Shown here piece after piece: positions 8,042-17,380 of a stretch of 33,125 bases of DNA. The stretch is from Verrucomicrobiota bacterium. GTDB lineage: Bacteria > Verrucomicrobiota > Kiritimatiellia > SS1-B-03-39 > UBA6053. The translations under genes and the position numbers were made by a program. The stretch spans positions 1 to 33,125 of the forward strand of contig JAFIGC010000051.1 of NCBI GenBank assembly GCA_020831635.1, read 5' to 3'. The notes below the pieces were generated by a model, which saw nothing but the letters and a program-made list of their open reading frames with translations, was not told the origin of the DNA and did not search any database. Numbering within the stretch: position 1 is the first letter of the stretch; each line of letters starts with the position of its first letter.

Positions 8042-9829
8042 TCAGCCGTACAGCGGACCGAAGGCCTGGCAAGCGCGGAAATCGGCACTTTCCAGTTCGG
8101 CGGTGCCGAAGGTGTTCCAAGCACTGGGTCGGAAGATTTGGTCTTTGGCGACGTTGTGCATGTAGACGGGAATGCGGAGCATGGCCGCGAGGGTGATGAG
8201 GTCGGCGCCGATGTGCCCGTAGGCGAAGGCACCGTGGTTGCTACCCCAGGCGTTCATGACACTGTACACGTCGCGGAAAACGCCATCGCCCTCGGTTTCG
8301 GGTACAAACCAAGTGGTGGGCCAAGTGGGGTTGGTGCGGTTGTCGAGGACGTCGTGCACGTTTTCGGGAAGTTCCACGGACCAGCCTTGGGCAATTTGCA
8401 AGGCCGGACCGAGGCCTCGGGTGAGGTTCACCCGGCACAGGGTCACGGGCATGCCGCCTTTGGTGCGGAAGCGCGTGGAAAGTCCGCCCCCGCGGAAATA
8501 CTCGCGAATGCCGGGATGCCAGGTGGTGGCGTCCAGACAGGCTTTTTGCTCTTCATCGCTGATCTCCCAGTGGGGTTTCATGGCGGGGACGCCGTTGTCG
8601 CTCTGTTGCCCAGTGCCGTCGAGTGCGGCGGGTCCGGAGTTGATGAGGTGGAGGAATCCGCCCGCGGCCCGTCCTTCGAGGGTGTGGCCGGTGACCCGTT
8701 TCACGGCTTCGGGGCTCCAATAGGTCCGCACGTCGGCGAAAATTTGCGCGCCTTTGGTAATGAGGTGGCCGAAAAGCATGGAAACGGCGTTGAGGGTGTC
8801 GTTTTCGGTGGCCAGCATGTAGGGGGCCCGCTTGCCGTTCCAGTCAAAGGAAGTCGTCAACATCGCTTCCATGAAATCGCCGTTGGGCAGGTGATCGGTC
8901 CACTGGCGCTGCCCCTGGAATCCGGCCGCCAAGGCGTTGTGGCCCTGGGCTTCCTCGCCAAATCCCAGGTCCTTGAGGCGAGGATTGCCGACCATCAAAT
9001 CGCGGGCGATGAGGGTCATTTTCACCGAGGTTTCCCACATGGACTGGATTTCATCGTCGGAGAATTTGTCTTTTTCGCTGTTGTAGTCTTCGCCCTGTTT
9101 GCAGTTGGCCATGACCCATTCGAGGGCCATCTCGAATTCCTCGACATCGTAAATGCCGCGTTCCATGCGGCGCACGAATTCGACCATGTCCACGGCCTCG
9201 ACACGCATGCCGAGGTAGCTTTCGAAAAATTCGTGATCGGTGTAGCTGCCCATGATGCCCATGGACACGCCACCCATGCCGAGGTAGCTCTTGCCTTTCA
9301 TCATGGCCACGGCCAACGCAGCGTTGGCAAAGCGCAACATTTTTTCCTGCACGTCGGCGGGAATTTCCGTGTCGCCGGCGTCCTGGACATCGCGTCCGTA
9401 AATGGTGAAGATCGGCAGGCCTTTTTGGTTGTGGGCGGCCTGCATGGCCGCGAGGTACACCGCGCCGGGGCGTTCGGTGCCGTTGAAGCCCCAGACGGCC
9501 TTGGGAATCAACGGGTCCATGTCCATGGTTTCGGAACCGTAGCACCAGCAGGGGGTGACGGTAATGGAGGCCCCCACCCCTTCGCGGGCGAATTTGTCGG
9601 CACAGGCGGCGGATTCGGACACGCCGCCGATGCAACTGTCGGCGATGACGCATTCGACGGGTTCGCCGGTGATGTGCCGCAATTTGGATTGAATGAGGTC
9701 GGCCACGGATTGGGCCATGCGCATGGTTTGGTCTTCCAGCGATTCGCGCACGCCGCCAAGACGTCCGTCAATGGTGGGGCGAATGCCGATTTTGGGGAGA
9801 GAACCGATGAGTTTGGATTTTTGTGTCAT
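8042..9829 (-). CDS. fucI: L-fucose isomerase
   Basis: A 595-residue ketol-isomerase converting L-fucose to L-fuculose (often also D-arabinose to D-ribulose), Mn-dependent, cytoplasmic, hexameric in E. coli (591 residues there). The metal/catalytic residues can be placed: E342 in ATENDTLN, D366 in [10 protein letters not shown] and H532 in WGSNHGAF, matching E337, D361 and H528 of E. coli. The N-terminus [20 protein letters not shown] is typical. It follows the FGGY kinase gene by 92 bases on the same strand, giving the isomerase-kinase pair of fucose catabolism. Downstream genes are a lipoprotein and the FetAB-like transporter. No fuculose-phosphate aldolase is in the window. Confidence 0.95.
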   Translation of the reverse strand: MTQKSKLIGSLPKIGIRPTIDGRLGGVRESLEDQTMRMAQSVADLIQSKLRHITGEPVECVIADSCIGGVSESAACADKFAREGVGASITVTPCWCYGSETMDMDPLIPKAVWGFNGTERPGAVYLAAMQAAHNQKGLPIFTIYGRDVQDAGDTEIPADVQEKMLRFANAALAVAMMKGKSYLGMGGVSMGIMGSYTDHEFFESYLGMRVEAVDMVEFVRRMERGIYDVEEFEMALEWVMANCKQGEDYNSEKDKFSDDEIQSMWETSVKMTLIARDLMVGNPRLKDLGFGEEAQGHNALAAGFQGQRQWTDHLPNGDFMEAMLTTSFDWNGKRAPYMLATENDTLNAVSMLFGHLITKGAQIFADVRTYWSPEAVKRVTGHTLEGRAAGGFLHLINSGPAALDGTGQQSDNGVPAMKPHWEISDEEQKACLDATTWHPGIREYFRGGGLSTRFRTKGGMPVTLCRVNLTRGLGPALQIAQGWSVELPENVHDVLDNRTNPTWPTTWFVPETEGDGVFRDVYSVMNAWGSNHGAFAYGHIGADLITLAAMLRIPVYMHNVAKDQIFRPSAWNTFGTAELESADFRACQAFGPLYG

Positions 9830-9865
9830 GGGATTGGATGGGTTTGGGGGTTGGGCGTTAGAGAG

Positions 9866-9935
9866 GGTACCGCTCCGACTGCTCCGACGGATCCGTCAGA
9901 TCAGTCGGATCGGATGGATGGTCAGTCGGATCCTC
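9866..9935. repeat. GATC/TCCGAC-rich simple repeat patch
   Basis: Degenerate tandem pieces such as GCTCCGAC, GGATCCGTCAGATC, AGTCGGATCGGATGGATGG and TCAGTCGGATCC. The patch fills the gap between kinase and fucI and runs into the last codons of the kinase (Gly-Gly-Ser-Asp-stop). Confidence 0.5.
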
Positions 9936-11427
9936 CGGCGGACGACTTGCAAAGGCTTTGAAAGCGCGGGAGAACCGCTTCCCACGCACTCGGGGCCATT
10001 GGCGCGAAGGTCTGCACATCGAAGGAATTGCGGATCAGTTCTTTTCCGGCGGGCAAATCTTCCACAGCGCCGTCGGCGACAAGTTGCATGAGAATGTTGC
10101 CCGCCGCCGTGGCTTCAACGGGACCGGCGACCACGGTGCGGTTCAAGGCGTCGGCGGCGAATTGATTCAGCAAGGCGTTGCGTCCGCCCCCGCCAACAAT
10201 GTGAAAAGTGCCGAGGTCATGGCCCACGAGGTCGGCCAGCTTGTCAAAGACGACGCGATACTTCAGGGCCAGGCTTTCGAAGATCATGCGGGCCATGGCG
10301 CCGCGGGTGTTCGGAACGGGTTGGCCCGTCTCGCGGCACCAGTCTTCCAGCCTAGCGGGCATGTTTCCGGGAGCGGCAAAACGGGGATCGTCGGGATCGA
10401 CCAAAGAAACGAACGCGGGCGCGTCTGCGGCTTCCTGGATCAGGGTGTCCCAATCCACTTCCCCGAAATCCTCGTCCCAATCGCGTTTGCACTCTTGGAT
10501 CAACCAAAGCCCGCAAAGGATTTTCAACAATCGAATGTCGCCCCCCACCCCGCCTTCGTTGGTGAAGGCCAAGTCAAAGCTTTTGGCATTGATCACCGCT
10601 TGGGGCGACACCACGCCCAACAGCGACCAAGTGCCGGAAGAAAGATAAACGCTATTCGCCTCCCGTGCGGGCACGGCGGCCACGGCGGAGGCGGTGTCGT
10701 GCCCGCCCACGGCCACGACCTTGGCGTTTAAGCCGGTTTGCTCGGCAATTTGAGGCAACAAGGGTCCCAAAACCGTGCCGGGCGAGGTGATGTCTCCGAA
10801 AAGTTTTTTGGGGAGCCCCAAGCGTTCGATCACGTCCCAGGCCCAGTCGCCGGTGGCGGCATTGACCAATTGGGCGGTACTGGCGATGGTGGCTTCGTTG
10901 GCCCGGGTGCCGGAGAGCCAATAGGAGAGCAGATCCGGCATCCAGAGCAGTCCGGCGGCCGCGTCCAGGCGCCCGGGATTTCGCTCTTGCTCGGCGAGCA
11001 ATTGGAACACGGTATTGTAAAACATGAATTGGTTGCCGGTGGCCGCGTAAAGTTCCTCGGCAGGCATTTTTTCGAAGGCCTTTTCCATCATCCCTTCGGT
11101 ACGCCCGTCCCGATATTGCGCGGGGAGACCGAGGAGATCGCCGCGTTCATCGACCAGGCCATAATCCACGCCCCACGTATCGACGCCGAGACTGCGCACG
11201 GCGTCCCCAAACCGATCCCCGGCTTTTTTCAAACCGACAAGGATATTCGCGAACAAACCCGTGGTGTTCCAGGTCCAAGTATCCACCAAATGCACCCCAT
11301 CATTGGCAAAGCGGTGAATTTCCTCCAAACGAAGGCGGCCATTTTCGAGAATGCCGGCGATCACGCGACCGGAACCGGCTCCCAGATCGACGGCCAAATA
11401 TACAGGGCTTTGGGTTTTCTTGTCCAT
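9922..11427 (-). CDS. FGGY-family carbohydrate kinase, rhamnulokinase/fuculokinase-like
   Basis: A 501-residue two-domain kinase of the hexokinase/actin fold. The phosphate loop VDLGAGSGR is at 13-21, DTWGVDYGL at about 83-91, and the catalytic aspartate is D244 in GGHDTASAV; SSGTWSLLG and GGGGRNALLNQ follow as the second phosphate and adenosine motifs. Overall it looks closest to RhaB-type rhamnulokinases, but the neighbouring L-fucose isomerase means L-fuculose is the likely substrate, giving L-fuculose 1-phosphate. I chose the ATG at 11427 (MDKKTQSPVYLAVDLG); an earlier in-frame start at 11499 would lie inside the clpX terminator. The last codons are built from the GATC-rich repeat patch. 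Confidence 0.88.
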   Translation of the reverse strand: MDKKTQSPVYLAVDLGAGSGRVIAGILENGRLRLEEIHRFANDGVHLVDTWTWNTTGLFANILVGLKKAGDRFGDAVRSLGVDTWGVDYGLVDERGDLLGLPAQYRDGRTEGMMEKAFEKMPAEELYAATGNQFMFYNTVFQLLAEQERNPGRLDAAAGLLWMPDLLSYWLSGTRANEATIASTAQLVNAATGDWAWDVIERLGLPKKLFGDITSPGTVLGPLLPQIAEQTGLNAKVVAVGGHDTASAVAAVPAREANSVYLSSGTWSLLGVVSPQAVINAKSFDLAFTNEGGVGGDIRLLKILCGLWLIQECKRDWDEDFGEVDWDTLIQEAADAPAFVSLVDPDDPRFAAPGNMPARLEDWCRETGQPVPNTRGAMARMIFESLALKYRVVFDKLADLVGHDLGTFHIVGGGGRNALLNQFAADALNRTVVAGPVEATAAGNILMQLVADGAVEDLPAGKELIRNSFDVQTFAPMAPSAWEAVLPRFQSLCKSSAGGSD

Positions 11428-11484
11428 AGGCGCGATATTTAAACCTGTTTCCCCCCTGTTTGTCGAGCGTTTTCCAGCAAAGAA

Positions 11485-11520
11485 AACGGGGAAACACACA
11501 TATCAGTGTGATTCCCCGTT
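11485..11520 (-). terminator. Intrinsic terminator of the clpX operon
   Basis: Read on the minus strand, a 15-bp stem (AACGGGGAATCACAC with one mismatch) and a 6-base loop (TGATAT) are followed by TTTTC TTTG. It lies 35 bases beyond the clpX stop and separates the clp operon from the sugar kinase. Confidence 0.85.
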
Positions 11521-11523
11521 TCG

Positions 11524-11553
11524 GTCACTCCGAACTCCGAACTCCGCACTCGT
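11524..11553. repeat. Short CTCCGAACTCCG-type repeat
   Basis: CACTCCGAACTCCGAACTCCGCACTCG, three imperfect CTCCGMA units between the clpX stop and its terminator. The reverse-orientation form GGAATGCGGAATGCGGAG occurs at 18848. Confidence 0.45.
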
Positions 11554-11554
11554 T

Positions 11555-12820
11555 TTACGCAATCCGCCGTTGGTCGTCGGCGATTTCCATGGCCGCGAGT
11601 TTGGAGGCGACCGTGGTTTTGCTAATGCGGTATTCTTTTTTGGCGTCGGTCTGCATGGGGATCTCGTACATGATGTCGAGCATCACGCGTTCGAGAATGG
11701 CCCGCAGTCCGCGAGCGCCGGTGCCGCGGGCGTGGGCCACCCGGGCGATTTCCTTGAGCGCGGAATCGGTGAAACTCAAGTCCACCCCGTCCATCGACAA
11801 GAGTTTGGCAAACTGCTTGACCATTGCGTTTTTGGGCTCGGTGAGAATCTGGGTGAGATCGGACTCGCTGAGTTCGTTGAGCACCGCCACCACGGGCAAA
11901 CGTCCCACGAATTCGGGGATGAGACCGAATTTCACGAGGTCGTGCGGCTCGATGACGGTTTCGCCGGTCAATCCGCCCGCGCCCTTGGGCACTTTGCTGT
12001 TGTAGCCCATCACGCCTTTGCCTTTGCGGCGCTTGACCACTTCTTCCATGCCGACGAACGCGCCGCCACAAATGAAGAGGATCTTCTCGGTGTTGAGCTT
12101 GATGTATTCCTGCTGGGGATGCTTGCGACCTCCCTGAGGCGGCACGTTGGCGATGGTGCCTTCCATGATTTTCAGCAGGGCCTGCTGCACGCCTTCCCCG
12201 GACACGTCACGGGTGATGGACACGTTTTCGGTGCGGCGTCCGATCTTGTCGATTTCATCGATGTAGATGATGCCGCGCTCGGCGCGGTCCACGTTGAAGT
12301 CGGCGGATTGCAGGAGCCGCAACAAAATGTTTTCCACGTCTTCGCCCACGTACCCGGCTTCGGTCAAAGTGGTGGCGTCGGCAATGCTGAATGGCACGTC
12401 GAGAAATTGCGCCAAGGTTTTGGCCAGGAAGGTTTTGCCGCTCCCGGTGGGTCCGATCATGAGAATATTGCTCTTCTCGATCTCCACGTCGTGGTAGGGA
12501 TCGGAACTGGACACCTGACCGCGACGGTCCGCGTCCTTGAGCCGTTTGTAGTGATTGTGAACCGCCACCGCAAGAATTTTCTTGGCCTGTTCCTGGCCAA
12601 TCACGTGCTCGTCCAGCATGCCCACGATTTCGTGGGGCTTGGGAACACGCAAGCGGTCGGGCACGCCTTTTTCACTGGCGGATTCACGTTCGATCAGAGA
12701 GGTGCAGAGTTCCACGCACTGGTCACAGATCTGGACGCCGGGGCCGGCGATCAGTCGGTTGACTTCGCTTTGGGTTTTTCCGCAGAACGAACAACGGGCT
12801 TCTTCGGTTTTGGCTGGCAT
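11555..12820 (-). CDS. clpX: ATP-dependent Clp protease ATP-binding subunit ClpX
   Basis: A 421-residue AAA+ unfoldase that feeds substrates to ClpP in the cytoplasm. The zinc-binding domain has C10, C13, C32 and C35; Walker A is GPTGSGKT (123-130) and Walker B IIYIDEID (184-191). The loop that docks on ClpP (IGF in E. coli, 268-270) reads MGY here (271-273). The gene follows clpP by seven bases and ends before a strong terminator, completing the tig-clpP-clpX operon. No clear ribosome site precedes the ATG at 12820, so its translation may depend on clpP. Confidence 0.97.
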   Translation of the reverse strand: MPAKTEEARCSFCGKTQSEVNRLIAGPGVQICDQCVELCTSLIERESASEKGVPDRLRVPKPHEIVGMLDEHVIGQEQAKKILAVAVHNHYKRLKDADRRGQVSSSDPYHDVEIEKSNILMIGPTGSGKTFLAKTLAQFLDVPFSIADATTLTEAGYVGEDVENILLRLLQSADFNVDRAERGIIYIDEIDKIGRRTENVSITRDVSGEGVQQALLKIMEGTIANVPPQGGRKHPQQEYIKLNTEKILFICGGAFVGMEEVVKRRKGKGVMGYNSKVPKGAGGLTGETVIEPHDLVKFGLIPEFVGRLPVVAVLNELSESDLTQILTEPKNAMVKQFAKLLSMDGVDLSFTDSALKEIARVAHARGTGARGLRAILERVMLDIMYEIPMQTDAKKEYRISKTTVASKLAAMEIADDQRRIA

Positions 12821-12827
12821 AATAAAC

Positions 12828-13433
12828 TTATTTTTCGGTGGATTTGGTCACAACGTGATCAACGAGACCATAGGATTTGGCCTGTTCGGCGGAGAGGAAA
12901 TTATCGCGCTCGGTGTCGCGGGTAATTTCGGCCACGTCGCGTTTGCAGTGTTCGGCCATCAGGTGATTGAGGCGGTCTTTCAAACGCAGGATTTCCTTGG
13001 CGTGAATATCGATATCCGTGGCTTGGCCTTGGAAGCCGCCCCAGGGTTGGTGAATCATGATGCGGGCGTTGGGCAAGGCGTAGCGCTTGCCGGGGGTGCC
13101 GGCGGACAACAGAAACGCGCCCATGCTGGCGGCTTGTCCCACGCAATAGGTGGAAATGTCGCACTTGAGAAATTTCATGGTGTCGTAAATTCCCATGCCC
13201 GCGGTCACGGATCCGCCGGGCGAGTTGATGTAGATACTTACATCCTTGTCGGGGTCGTCACTTTGCAGAAACAAAAGCTGGGCAATGATGAGGTTGGCCA
13301 CCACGTCGTTGACTTCGGTACCGAGAAAAATGATCCGGTCCTTGAGCAGGCGGGAATAAATGTCGTACTGGCGTTCGCCGCGCGCGGTTTGTTCAATGAC
13401 AATGGGGTTGGGAATATAAGCTTGTTCGTTCAT
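12828..13433 (-). CDS. clpP: ATP-dependent Clp protease proteolytic subunit ClpP
   Basis: A 201-residue serine peptidase that forms the double-heptamer chamber. The catalytic triad is visible: S103 in [12 protein letters not shown]128 in MIHQPWGG, and D177 in DTERDNF, with the same spacing as E. coli S97/H122/D171. The oxyanion-region INSPGGSV is at 70-77. An AAGGAG ribosome site lies five bases before the ATG at 13433. It is 38 bases behind tig and seven before clpX, the usual gene order. Confidence 0.98.
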   Translation of the reverse strand: MNEQAYIPNPIVIEQTARGERQYDIYSRLLKDRIIFLGTEVNDVVANLIIAQLLFLQSDDPDKDVSIYINSPGGSVTAGMGIYDTMKFLKCDISTYCVGQAASMGAFLLSAGTPGKRYALPNARIMIHQPWGGFQGQATDIDIHAKEILRLKDRLNHLMAEHCKRDVAEITRDTERDNFLSAEQAKSYGLVDHVVTKSTEK

Positions 13434-13471
13434 CGAAGCTCCTTTGGAAGCGATGGGGGGTGAAAGACAGT

Positions 13472-14773
13472 TTACTCGCTGATGGTCGCGAGGTCAAAAA
13501 GTTGCTGCAGGGTATTGCGCATGAGAATATCGCCGCGAAATTCTTCCTTGGCATTGTTGTCGCCCAGCTCTTTTTCCAAGTCGGCGGGCTTCATGCCGTA
13601 AGCATAGGCCATCATGGACATTTCCCGCTTGAGGTCGGCGTCGATGACGGTGATTTTTTCCGCATCGGCAATTTTCAGGAGAATATAGCGGAGTTTCACG
13701 TTATTGGCGGCGCTGCCCTTGGCGGCCTCCACGATCGCGTCTTTCTGCTCCATGATTTGCGCTTCAGGCATGCCCTGCTGGCTCATGTCGTTGATGATGC
13801 GGCGAATCTGACGGTCGGCGGCTTCGTTCACCGCGCTTTCGGGCAATTCCAAGGTGGTATTGTCCAAGAGGAATTTTTCGATCTCACGACGCAGACGGTT
13901 CTGCTCGCCTTGATCTTTCTGGGACTGAATGCTGTCACGGATCTTGGCGCGAAACTCGTCCGCATCCTTCACTTGGAAGGGTTTGATAAATTCCTCGTCA
14001 ATTTCGGGCAGCACCCGGGCGCGAATGTTCTTCACGGTCACGTTGAAATCGACTTCCTTGCCTCGCAGGGCTTCCACCGCGAATTTGTCGTCGAATTTGA
14101 CGTTGATGTCGGTGCTGTCGCCGATGTTCATGCCGGCCAGGCCTTCGCCCAACTCGGGGATGAAGGCGTTTTCATCGGCCTGAATCCAAAAATCATCGCC
14201 TTTGTCCAGACCAACGGCCTCGGGAACGGCTTCCAACAGCGGCGCACCATCCAGCGTGGCCGTAAAATCGATTTGGGCCATGTCGCCACGGCAGATGGCG
14301 CGGTCGTCAATGTCTTCAAAGGTGGCGCGTTGTTCGCGCAATTCGTCGATTTGCTTGTCCACTTCCTCGTCGGCCACTTCTGCGGTTTGCTTTTTCAGGG
14401 AAATGCCCTTGTATTCGGGGAGCGAGAAGTCTTCTTTGATGTCCACGGTAATGGAATAGCTCATGTCTTCGCCAGGCTTCACGCTGATCTCTTCGTCCAT
14501 GTCCAGGATCTGCACCACTTCGAGCTTGTGGGTGTCAATGGCTTCGCGGTAGCTCTTGGGCAGCAAATGATCGCGCAAACGCTCCACGATATCCTTGTTG
14601 TGGCGGGCCTTGACCAAATGGGCGGGGGCGCGTCCGGGTCGAAAGCCGGGGATGTTCGCGTGCTTGATCCAGGATTTCAGGGCTTCGTCATACTCTTGGG
14701 TCACCTCTTCGGCGGGAACGGTGATGCTCAATTTGCGGCGGCAGGGGGAAAGTTCTTCAATCTCAATGTTCAT
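13472..14773 (-). CDS. tig: Trigger factor, ribosome-associated chaperone and prolyl isomerase
   Basis: A 433-residue chaperone that meets nascent chains at the ribosome exit. The ribosome-docking loop GFRPGRAP is at 43-50. An FKBP-like isomerase domain follows (about 155-245, beginning near [16 protein letters not shown]), and the rest is the charged helical C-terminal chaperone domain. Length is typical (432 in E. coli). It is first in the tig-clpP-clpX operon. A sigma70-like promoter is proposed at 14819-14847. Confidence 0.96.
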   Translation of the reverse strand: MNIEIEELSPCRRKLSITVPAEEVTQEYDEALKSWIKHANIPGFRPGRAPAHLVKARHNKDIVERLRDHLLPKSYREAIDTHKLEVVQILDMDEEISVKPGEDMSYSITVDIKEDFSLPEYKGISLKKQTAEVADEEVDKQIDELREQRATFEDIDDRAICRGDMAQIDFTATLDGAPLLEAVPEAVGLDKGDDFWIQADENAFIPELGEGLAGMNIGDSTDINVKFDDKFAVEALRGKEVDFNVTVKNIRARVLPEIDEEFIKPFQVKDADEFRAKIRDSIQSQKDQGEQNRLRREIEKFLLDNTTLELPESAVNEAADRQIRRIINDMSQQGMPEAQIMEQKDAIVEAAKGSAANNVKLRYILLKIADAEKITVIDADLKREMSMMAYAYGMKPADLEKELGDNNAKEEFRGDILMRNTLQQLFDLATISE

Positions 14774-14818
14774 AGGAATGGGTGGGGTTGGGGAAAATGG
14801 GGGAAAATGGGATTGTCT

Positions 14819-14847
14819 CCAGTACGTGAAGCACGGGCTTCCGTCAA
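14819..14847 (-). promoter_or_regulatory. Candidate sigma70 promoter of tig-clpP-clpX
   Basis: On the minus strand TTGACG (-35), a 17-base spacer and TACTGG (-10). The -10 match is weak. It lies about 45 bases before the tig start and after the upstream terminator, where a promoter is required. Confidence 0.4.
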
Positions 14848-14891
14848 CTGGATAGTGCGATTTTCAATGAAAAGCGCATGACCCTGATGAA

Positions 14892-14919
14892 AAGGCCCCC
14901 GAAATGCTTCGGGGGCCTT
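14892..14919 (-). terminator. Intrinsic terminator of the FKBP gene
   Basis: A perfect 12-bp stem (AAGGCCCCCGAA with TTCGGGGGCCTT) and a 4-base loop. Read on the minus strand it runs into TTTTCATC. It lies 22 bases past the FKBP stop codon. Confidence 0.9.
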
Positions 14920-14941
14920 CGCAAGGGAGTCAAAGCGGGAA

Positions 14942-16225
14942 TTACTCAACGACTTTGATCAACTCCACTTCGAAGTCCAACACTTGATTGGGTCCGATGG
15001 AGGGGGGCGCCTGCATGCCGTAGGCCAGATTCGCGGGAATCCAGAAGCGGTATTTGGCACCGGGGGACATGAGCTGCAAGCCTTCGGTCCAACCGGGGAT
15101 GACGCGGTTCAAGGGGAATTCCGTCGGTTCGCCGCGCTCCACGGAACTGTCGAACACGGTGCCGTCGAGCAACCGGCCGGTGTAATGGACGGTGACGATA
15201 TCTTCGGCGGCGGGTTTGTCGCCTTCCCCTTCTTCCAGCACTTCATACTGCAAACCGCTCAGCGTGGTCACCACATCGTCACGGGCGGCATTTTCACGCA
15301 GAAAAGCTTCCCCGGCGGCCTGATTTCTCTCAGCCTGCTCCTGCATGGCCTGCATTTGCCCCTGTTGGGCTTGCTGTTGCTGGGACTGCTGTTGCTGCTG
15401 CATCCGCTGAAGGGTTTGGGTCGCGGTCTGAATCTGCTCTTCGCTGTACGCGGGGGCATTGCCTTCGAGCACATCCGTGATGGCCTGAATCAGCTTGTCC
15501 GGATCGGCGCCTTGCTGCAGGAGTTGTCCGCCAATCTGATACCCCTGGAAATAGCCCTGCCGTTCCGGATCGAGTTCGTCATCGATCGCAGCCTGAAAGC
15601 CTTCCACGAAACGACCGACTTCGGCTTCTTCCATGCCTTCGGAAATTTGCCCGGCCAATTCACGGCCCTGCTGATAGCTGATGATCTGCAATTCCGCTTC
15701 CGGCGGCTCGCCTTCGGGTTGCTGACCGGTTTGCATGGCCTGCTGCATGGTCATCATATACGTTTGCAAGGTCTGCATGGCCGCTTCGACCTCGTCTTCC
15801 TCGTGACGGGCGGGGAAATCGGCCAAAGCGTCGGAAATGCCTTGCAAAACTTTCTCGGCGTCCATGCCCTGTTGCCCCGCCTGTTGGGCCATTTGCGCCC
15901 CTTGAAAGAACGGGCTGCTGAAATACGCGATCATTTCTTCATTTGGCCGTTCACCGGACAAAACGCTGCGCAAGCCGTTGAAAATGGGTTCGCGTTCCGC
16001 CTCGGGCGCGGCCTGCTGAATGTTGTTGGCCAAACGGTAGCCCTGATGGTAGGTCAACGTCTCCACGACATCCCGGGGCAACTCCTCATCGGGTGCCTGT
16101 GACCGTCCCATGCCGGGCTGCCCCATGCCGGGTTGACCCATTCCCGGCTGTCCGCCAGGCGGTTGTGCGAAAATCTGTGCGCTGAACGCGAGAGCCGCGG
16201 TTGCGGCAAAAATACGATACTTCAT
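14942..16225 (-). CDS. Secreted FKBP-type peptidyl-prolyl isomerase
   Basis: A 427-residue exported isomerase. Residues 1-20 form a signal peptide ending AQIFA-QP, followed by a GMGQP triple repeat (29-40). Two FKBP_N-type helical domains follow (about 52-165 and 177-275), each starting with a YHQGYRLA or YQQGRELA motif, so this dimerisation domain is duplicated. A glutamine-rich helix (275-300) leads to the FKBP catalytic domain (343-427; VTVHYTGRLLDGTVFDSS, VIPGWTEGLQLM, IPANLAYG). This resembles Mip/FkpA proteins of the periplasm, which have one such N-domain. AAGGAG four bases before the ATG at 16225 fixes the start. It is monocistronic, with its own terminator. Confidence 0.92.
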   Translation of the reverse strand: MKYRIFAATAALAFSAQIFAQPPGGQPGMGQPGMGQPGMGRSQAPDEELPRDVVETLTYHQGYRLANNIQQAAPEAEREPIFNGLRSVLSGERPNEEMIAYFSSPFFQGAQMAQQAGQQGMDAEKVLQGISDALADFPARHEEDEVEAAMQTLQTYMMTMQQAMQTGQQPEGEPPEAELQIISYQQGRELAGQISEGMEEAEVGRFVEGFQAAIDDELDPERQGYFQGYQIGGQLLQQGADPDKLIQAITDVLEGNAPAYSEEQIQTATQTLQRMQQQQQSQQQQAQQGQMQAMQEQAERNQAAGEAFLRENAARDDVVTTLSGLQYEVLEEGEGDKPAAEDIVTVHYTGRLLDGTVFDSSVERGEPTEFPLNRVIPGWTEGLQLMSPGAKYRFWIPANLAYGMQAPPSIGPNQVLDFEVELIKVVE

Positions 16226-16335
16226 AGTACTCCTTTTAGTGGTGAAAGGCGCGGATGGTGCAGGTTTTTCGCGCCCTTGTCGAATCATTTATGGTGAAAA
16301 ATTTAAAATTTCTGAAAACGAATGAAGATTTTTCC

Positions 16336-16364
16336 TTGCCAAAGTGGGGCAAAACAGGTTAGAC
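16336..16364 (+). promoter_or_regulatory. Candidate promoter of tRNA-Leu and the UbiA-like gene
   Basis: TTGCCA (-35), a 17-base spacer and TTAGAC (-10), 33 bases in front of the tRNA. The -10 box is poor. Confidence 0.35.
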
Positions 16365-16396
16365 GCACGGGCATCGATTTCGTTCAACCTTTCCGT

Positions 16397-16482
16397 GCTC
16401 GGGTGGTGGAATGGCAGACACGCCAGCTTGAGGGGCTGGTGCCCGCAAGGGCGTGCGGGTTCGACTCCCGCCCCGAGTACCA
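16397..16482 (+). tRNA. tRNA-Leu (anticodon GAG), CCA encoded
   Basis: An 86-base class II tRNA. The acceptor arms GCTCGGG and CCCGAGT pair (first pair G-U), the anticodon stem CCAGC/GCTGG holds loop TTGAGGG with anticodon GAG, the long variable arm TGCCC-GCAA-GGGCG is present, and the T arm is GCGGG-TTCGACT-CCCGC. Discriminator A and genomic CCA end the gene. Six T residues then lead straight into the ATG of the next gene. Confidence 0.97.
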
Positions 16483-16488
16483 TTTTTT

Positions 16489-17358
16489 ATGTTTTCACGT
16501 ATGCTTCCCTGGTTGAAATTCCTACGTCTGCCCAATGTGCTGACCGTACCCGGGGATGTTTTGGCGGGCGCGGCCCTCGCGGGCATCCCCCTGTCCCAAA
16601 CCCCGCTTCCCGCCGCCGCCGTTTGCATGGCCTATCTGTTCGGGATGACCTTCAACGATCTCGCGGATCTGAACGAAGACCGCCTCCACCGACCCGAACG
16701 CCCCCTTCCCTCCGGCCAAATCCCGCTGCCCCAAGCCAAAGGCCTCTGTATATTCCTCGCCGGCGCCGCCCTCGCCCTCCTGCCCACCCCCGGCATGGTC
16801 CTCCTGCTGGCCTGCGTCTCCGCCTACACCCTGCTCAAAAAACACTCCCCTTTGGCGGGCGGACTTCTCATGGCCTCCTGCCGGGGCCTGTCCCTGTTGC
16901 TCGGTGCCGGATTTTTGCGGGGTCTGTCCCCCTTGTTTTTAAAGGGCCTGTCCCCGCAAATTTTGATCGCGGCCCTGATGTGGTTCGGCTTTATCTTTCT
17001 GGTCACCCGCCTGGCAGAACGCGAACACCTCCCCGAAAGCCCCACCCGGCTCCCTTGGCTGATTCCCCTGTGGTTGATGACGGGCCTCGCTTGGCTGGAA
17101 GCGTTCTCGCCTCTGCCGTCCGACAGTCTGTGGATCATTGCCCCGGGCATCCTCATGTTGATCCTCAGCTTGAAACCCGTTTTGGACATTCGCCGCTTGG
17201 GCGGCGTCCGCCCGCGTCATATTGGCGCGCTTCTCTCGCTCTTGATCCCCCTGCAGGCCGCCGTTCTGGTCCTGTACGACCAAAAGATGGCAGCAGCAGG
17301 CCTGCTGCTGCTTTATCCCCTCATGAAAACCGCCATGAAAAAAATCCCCGCCTCCTGA
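16489..17358 (+). CDS. UbiA-like membrane prenyltransferase (EboC-like branch)
   Basis: A 289-residue integral membrane protein with about eight hydrophobic spans. The prenyl-diphosphate and Mg-binding motif is NDLADLNED (56-64), followed by HRPERPLPSG, typical of UbiA relatives. The usual second DxxxD motif is not clear, only DIRRLGG near the C-terminus, as in EboC/SCO-type members. The protein probably moves a prenyl chain to a small acceptor in the inner membrane; the acceptor is unknown. The ATG at 16489 begins six bases after tRNA-Leu with no ribosome site, so the gene is likely co-transcribed with the tRNA. A palindromic repeat at 16912-16964 codes for residues 142-159 (RGLSPLFLKGLSPQ). 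Confidence 0.8.
   Translation: MFSRMLPWLKFLRLPNVLTVPGDVLAGAALAGIPLSQTPLPAAAVCMAYLFGMTFNDLADLNEDRLHRPERPLPSGQIPLPQAKGLCIFLAGAALALLPTPGMVLLLACVSAYTLLKKHSPLAGGLLMASCRGLSLLLGAGFLRGLSPLFLKGLSPQILIAALMWFGFIFLVTRLAEREHLPESPTRLPWLIPLWLMTGLAWLEAFSPLPSDSLWIIAPGILMLILSLKPVLDIRRLGGVRPRHIGALLSLLIPLQAAVLVLYDQKMAAAGLLLLYPLMKTAMKKIPAS
16883..16964. repeat. GGGCCTGTCCC repeats with REP-like palindrome inside the UbiA-like gene
   Basis: Three copies of GGG(C/T)CTGTCCC begin at 16883, 16920 and 16944. The last two form a hairpin: GCGGGG at 16917-16922 with CCCCGC at 16952-16957, and CCCTT at 16930 with AAGGG at 16942, flanked by T- and A/T-rich tails. Reading frame is kept. Confidence 0.6.
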
Positions 17359-17380
17359 CCCTCTACCCTTCACTTTGACC

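Noticed and set aside
7895-9961. A 688-codon open frame on the plus strand opposite fucI
   Set aside because: It is antisense to a conserved enzyme and its translation is rich in Gly, His and Val as expected from a GC-rich shadow frame, with no family motif.
11351-14881. Long plus-strand frames opposite clpX, clpP and tig
   Set aside because: Shadow frames of a textbook operon on the minus strand.
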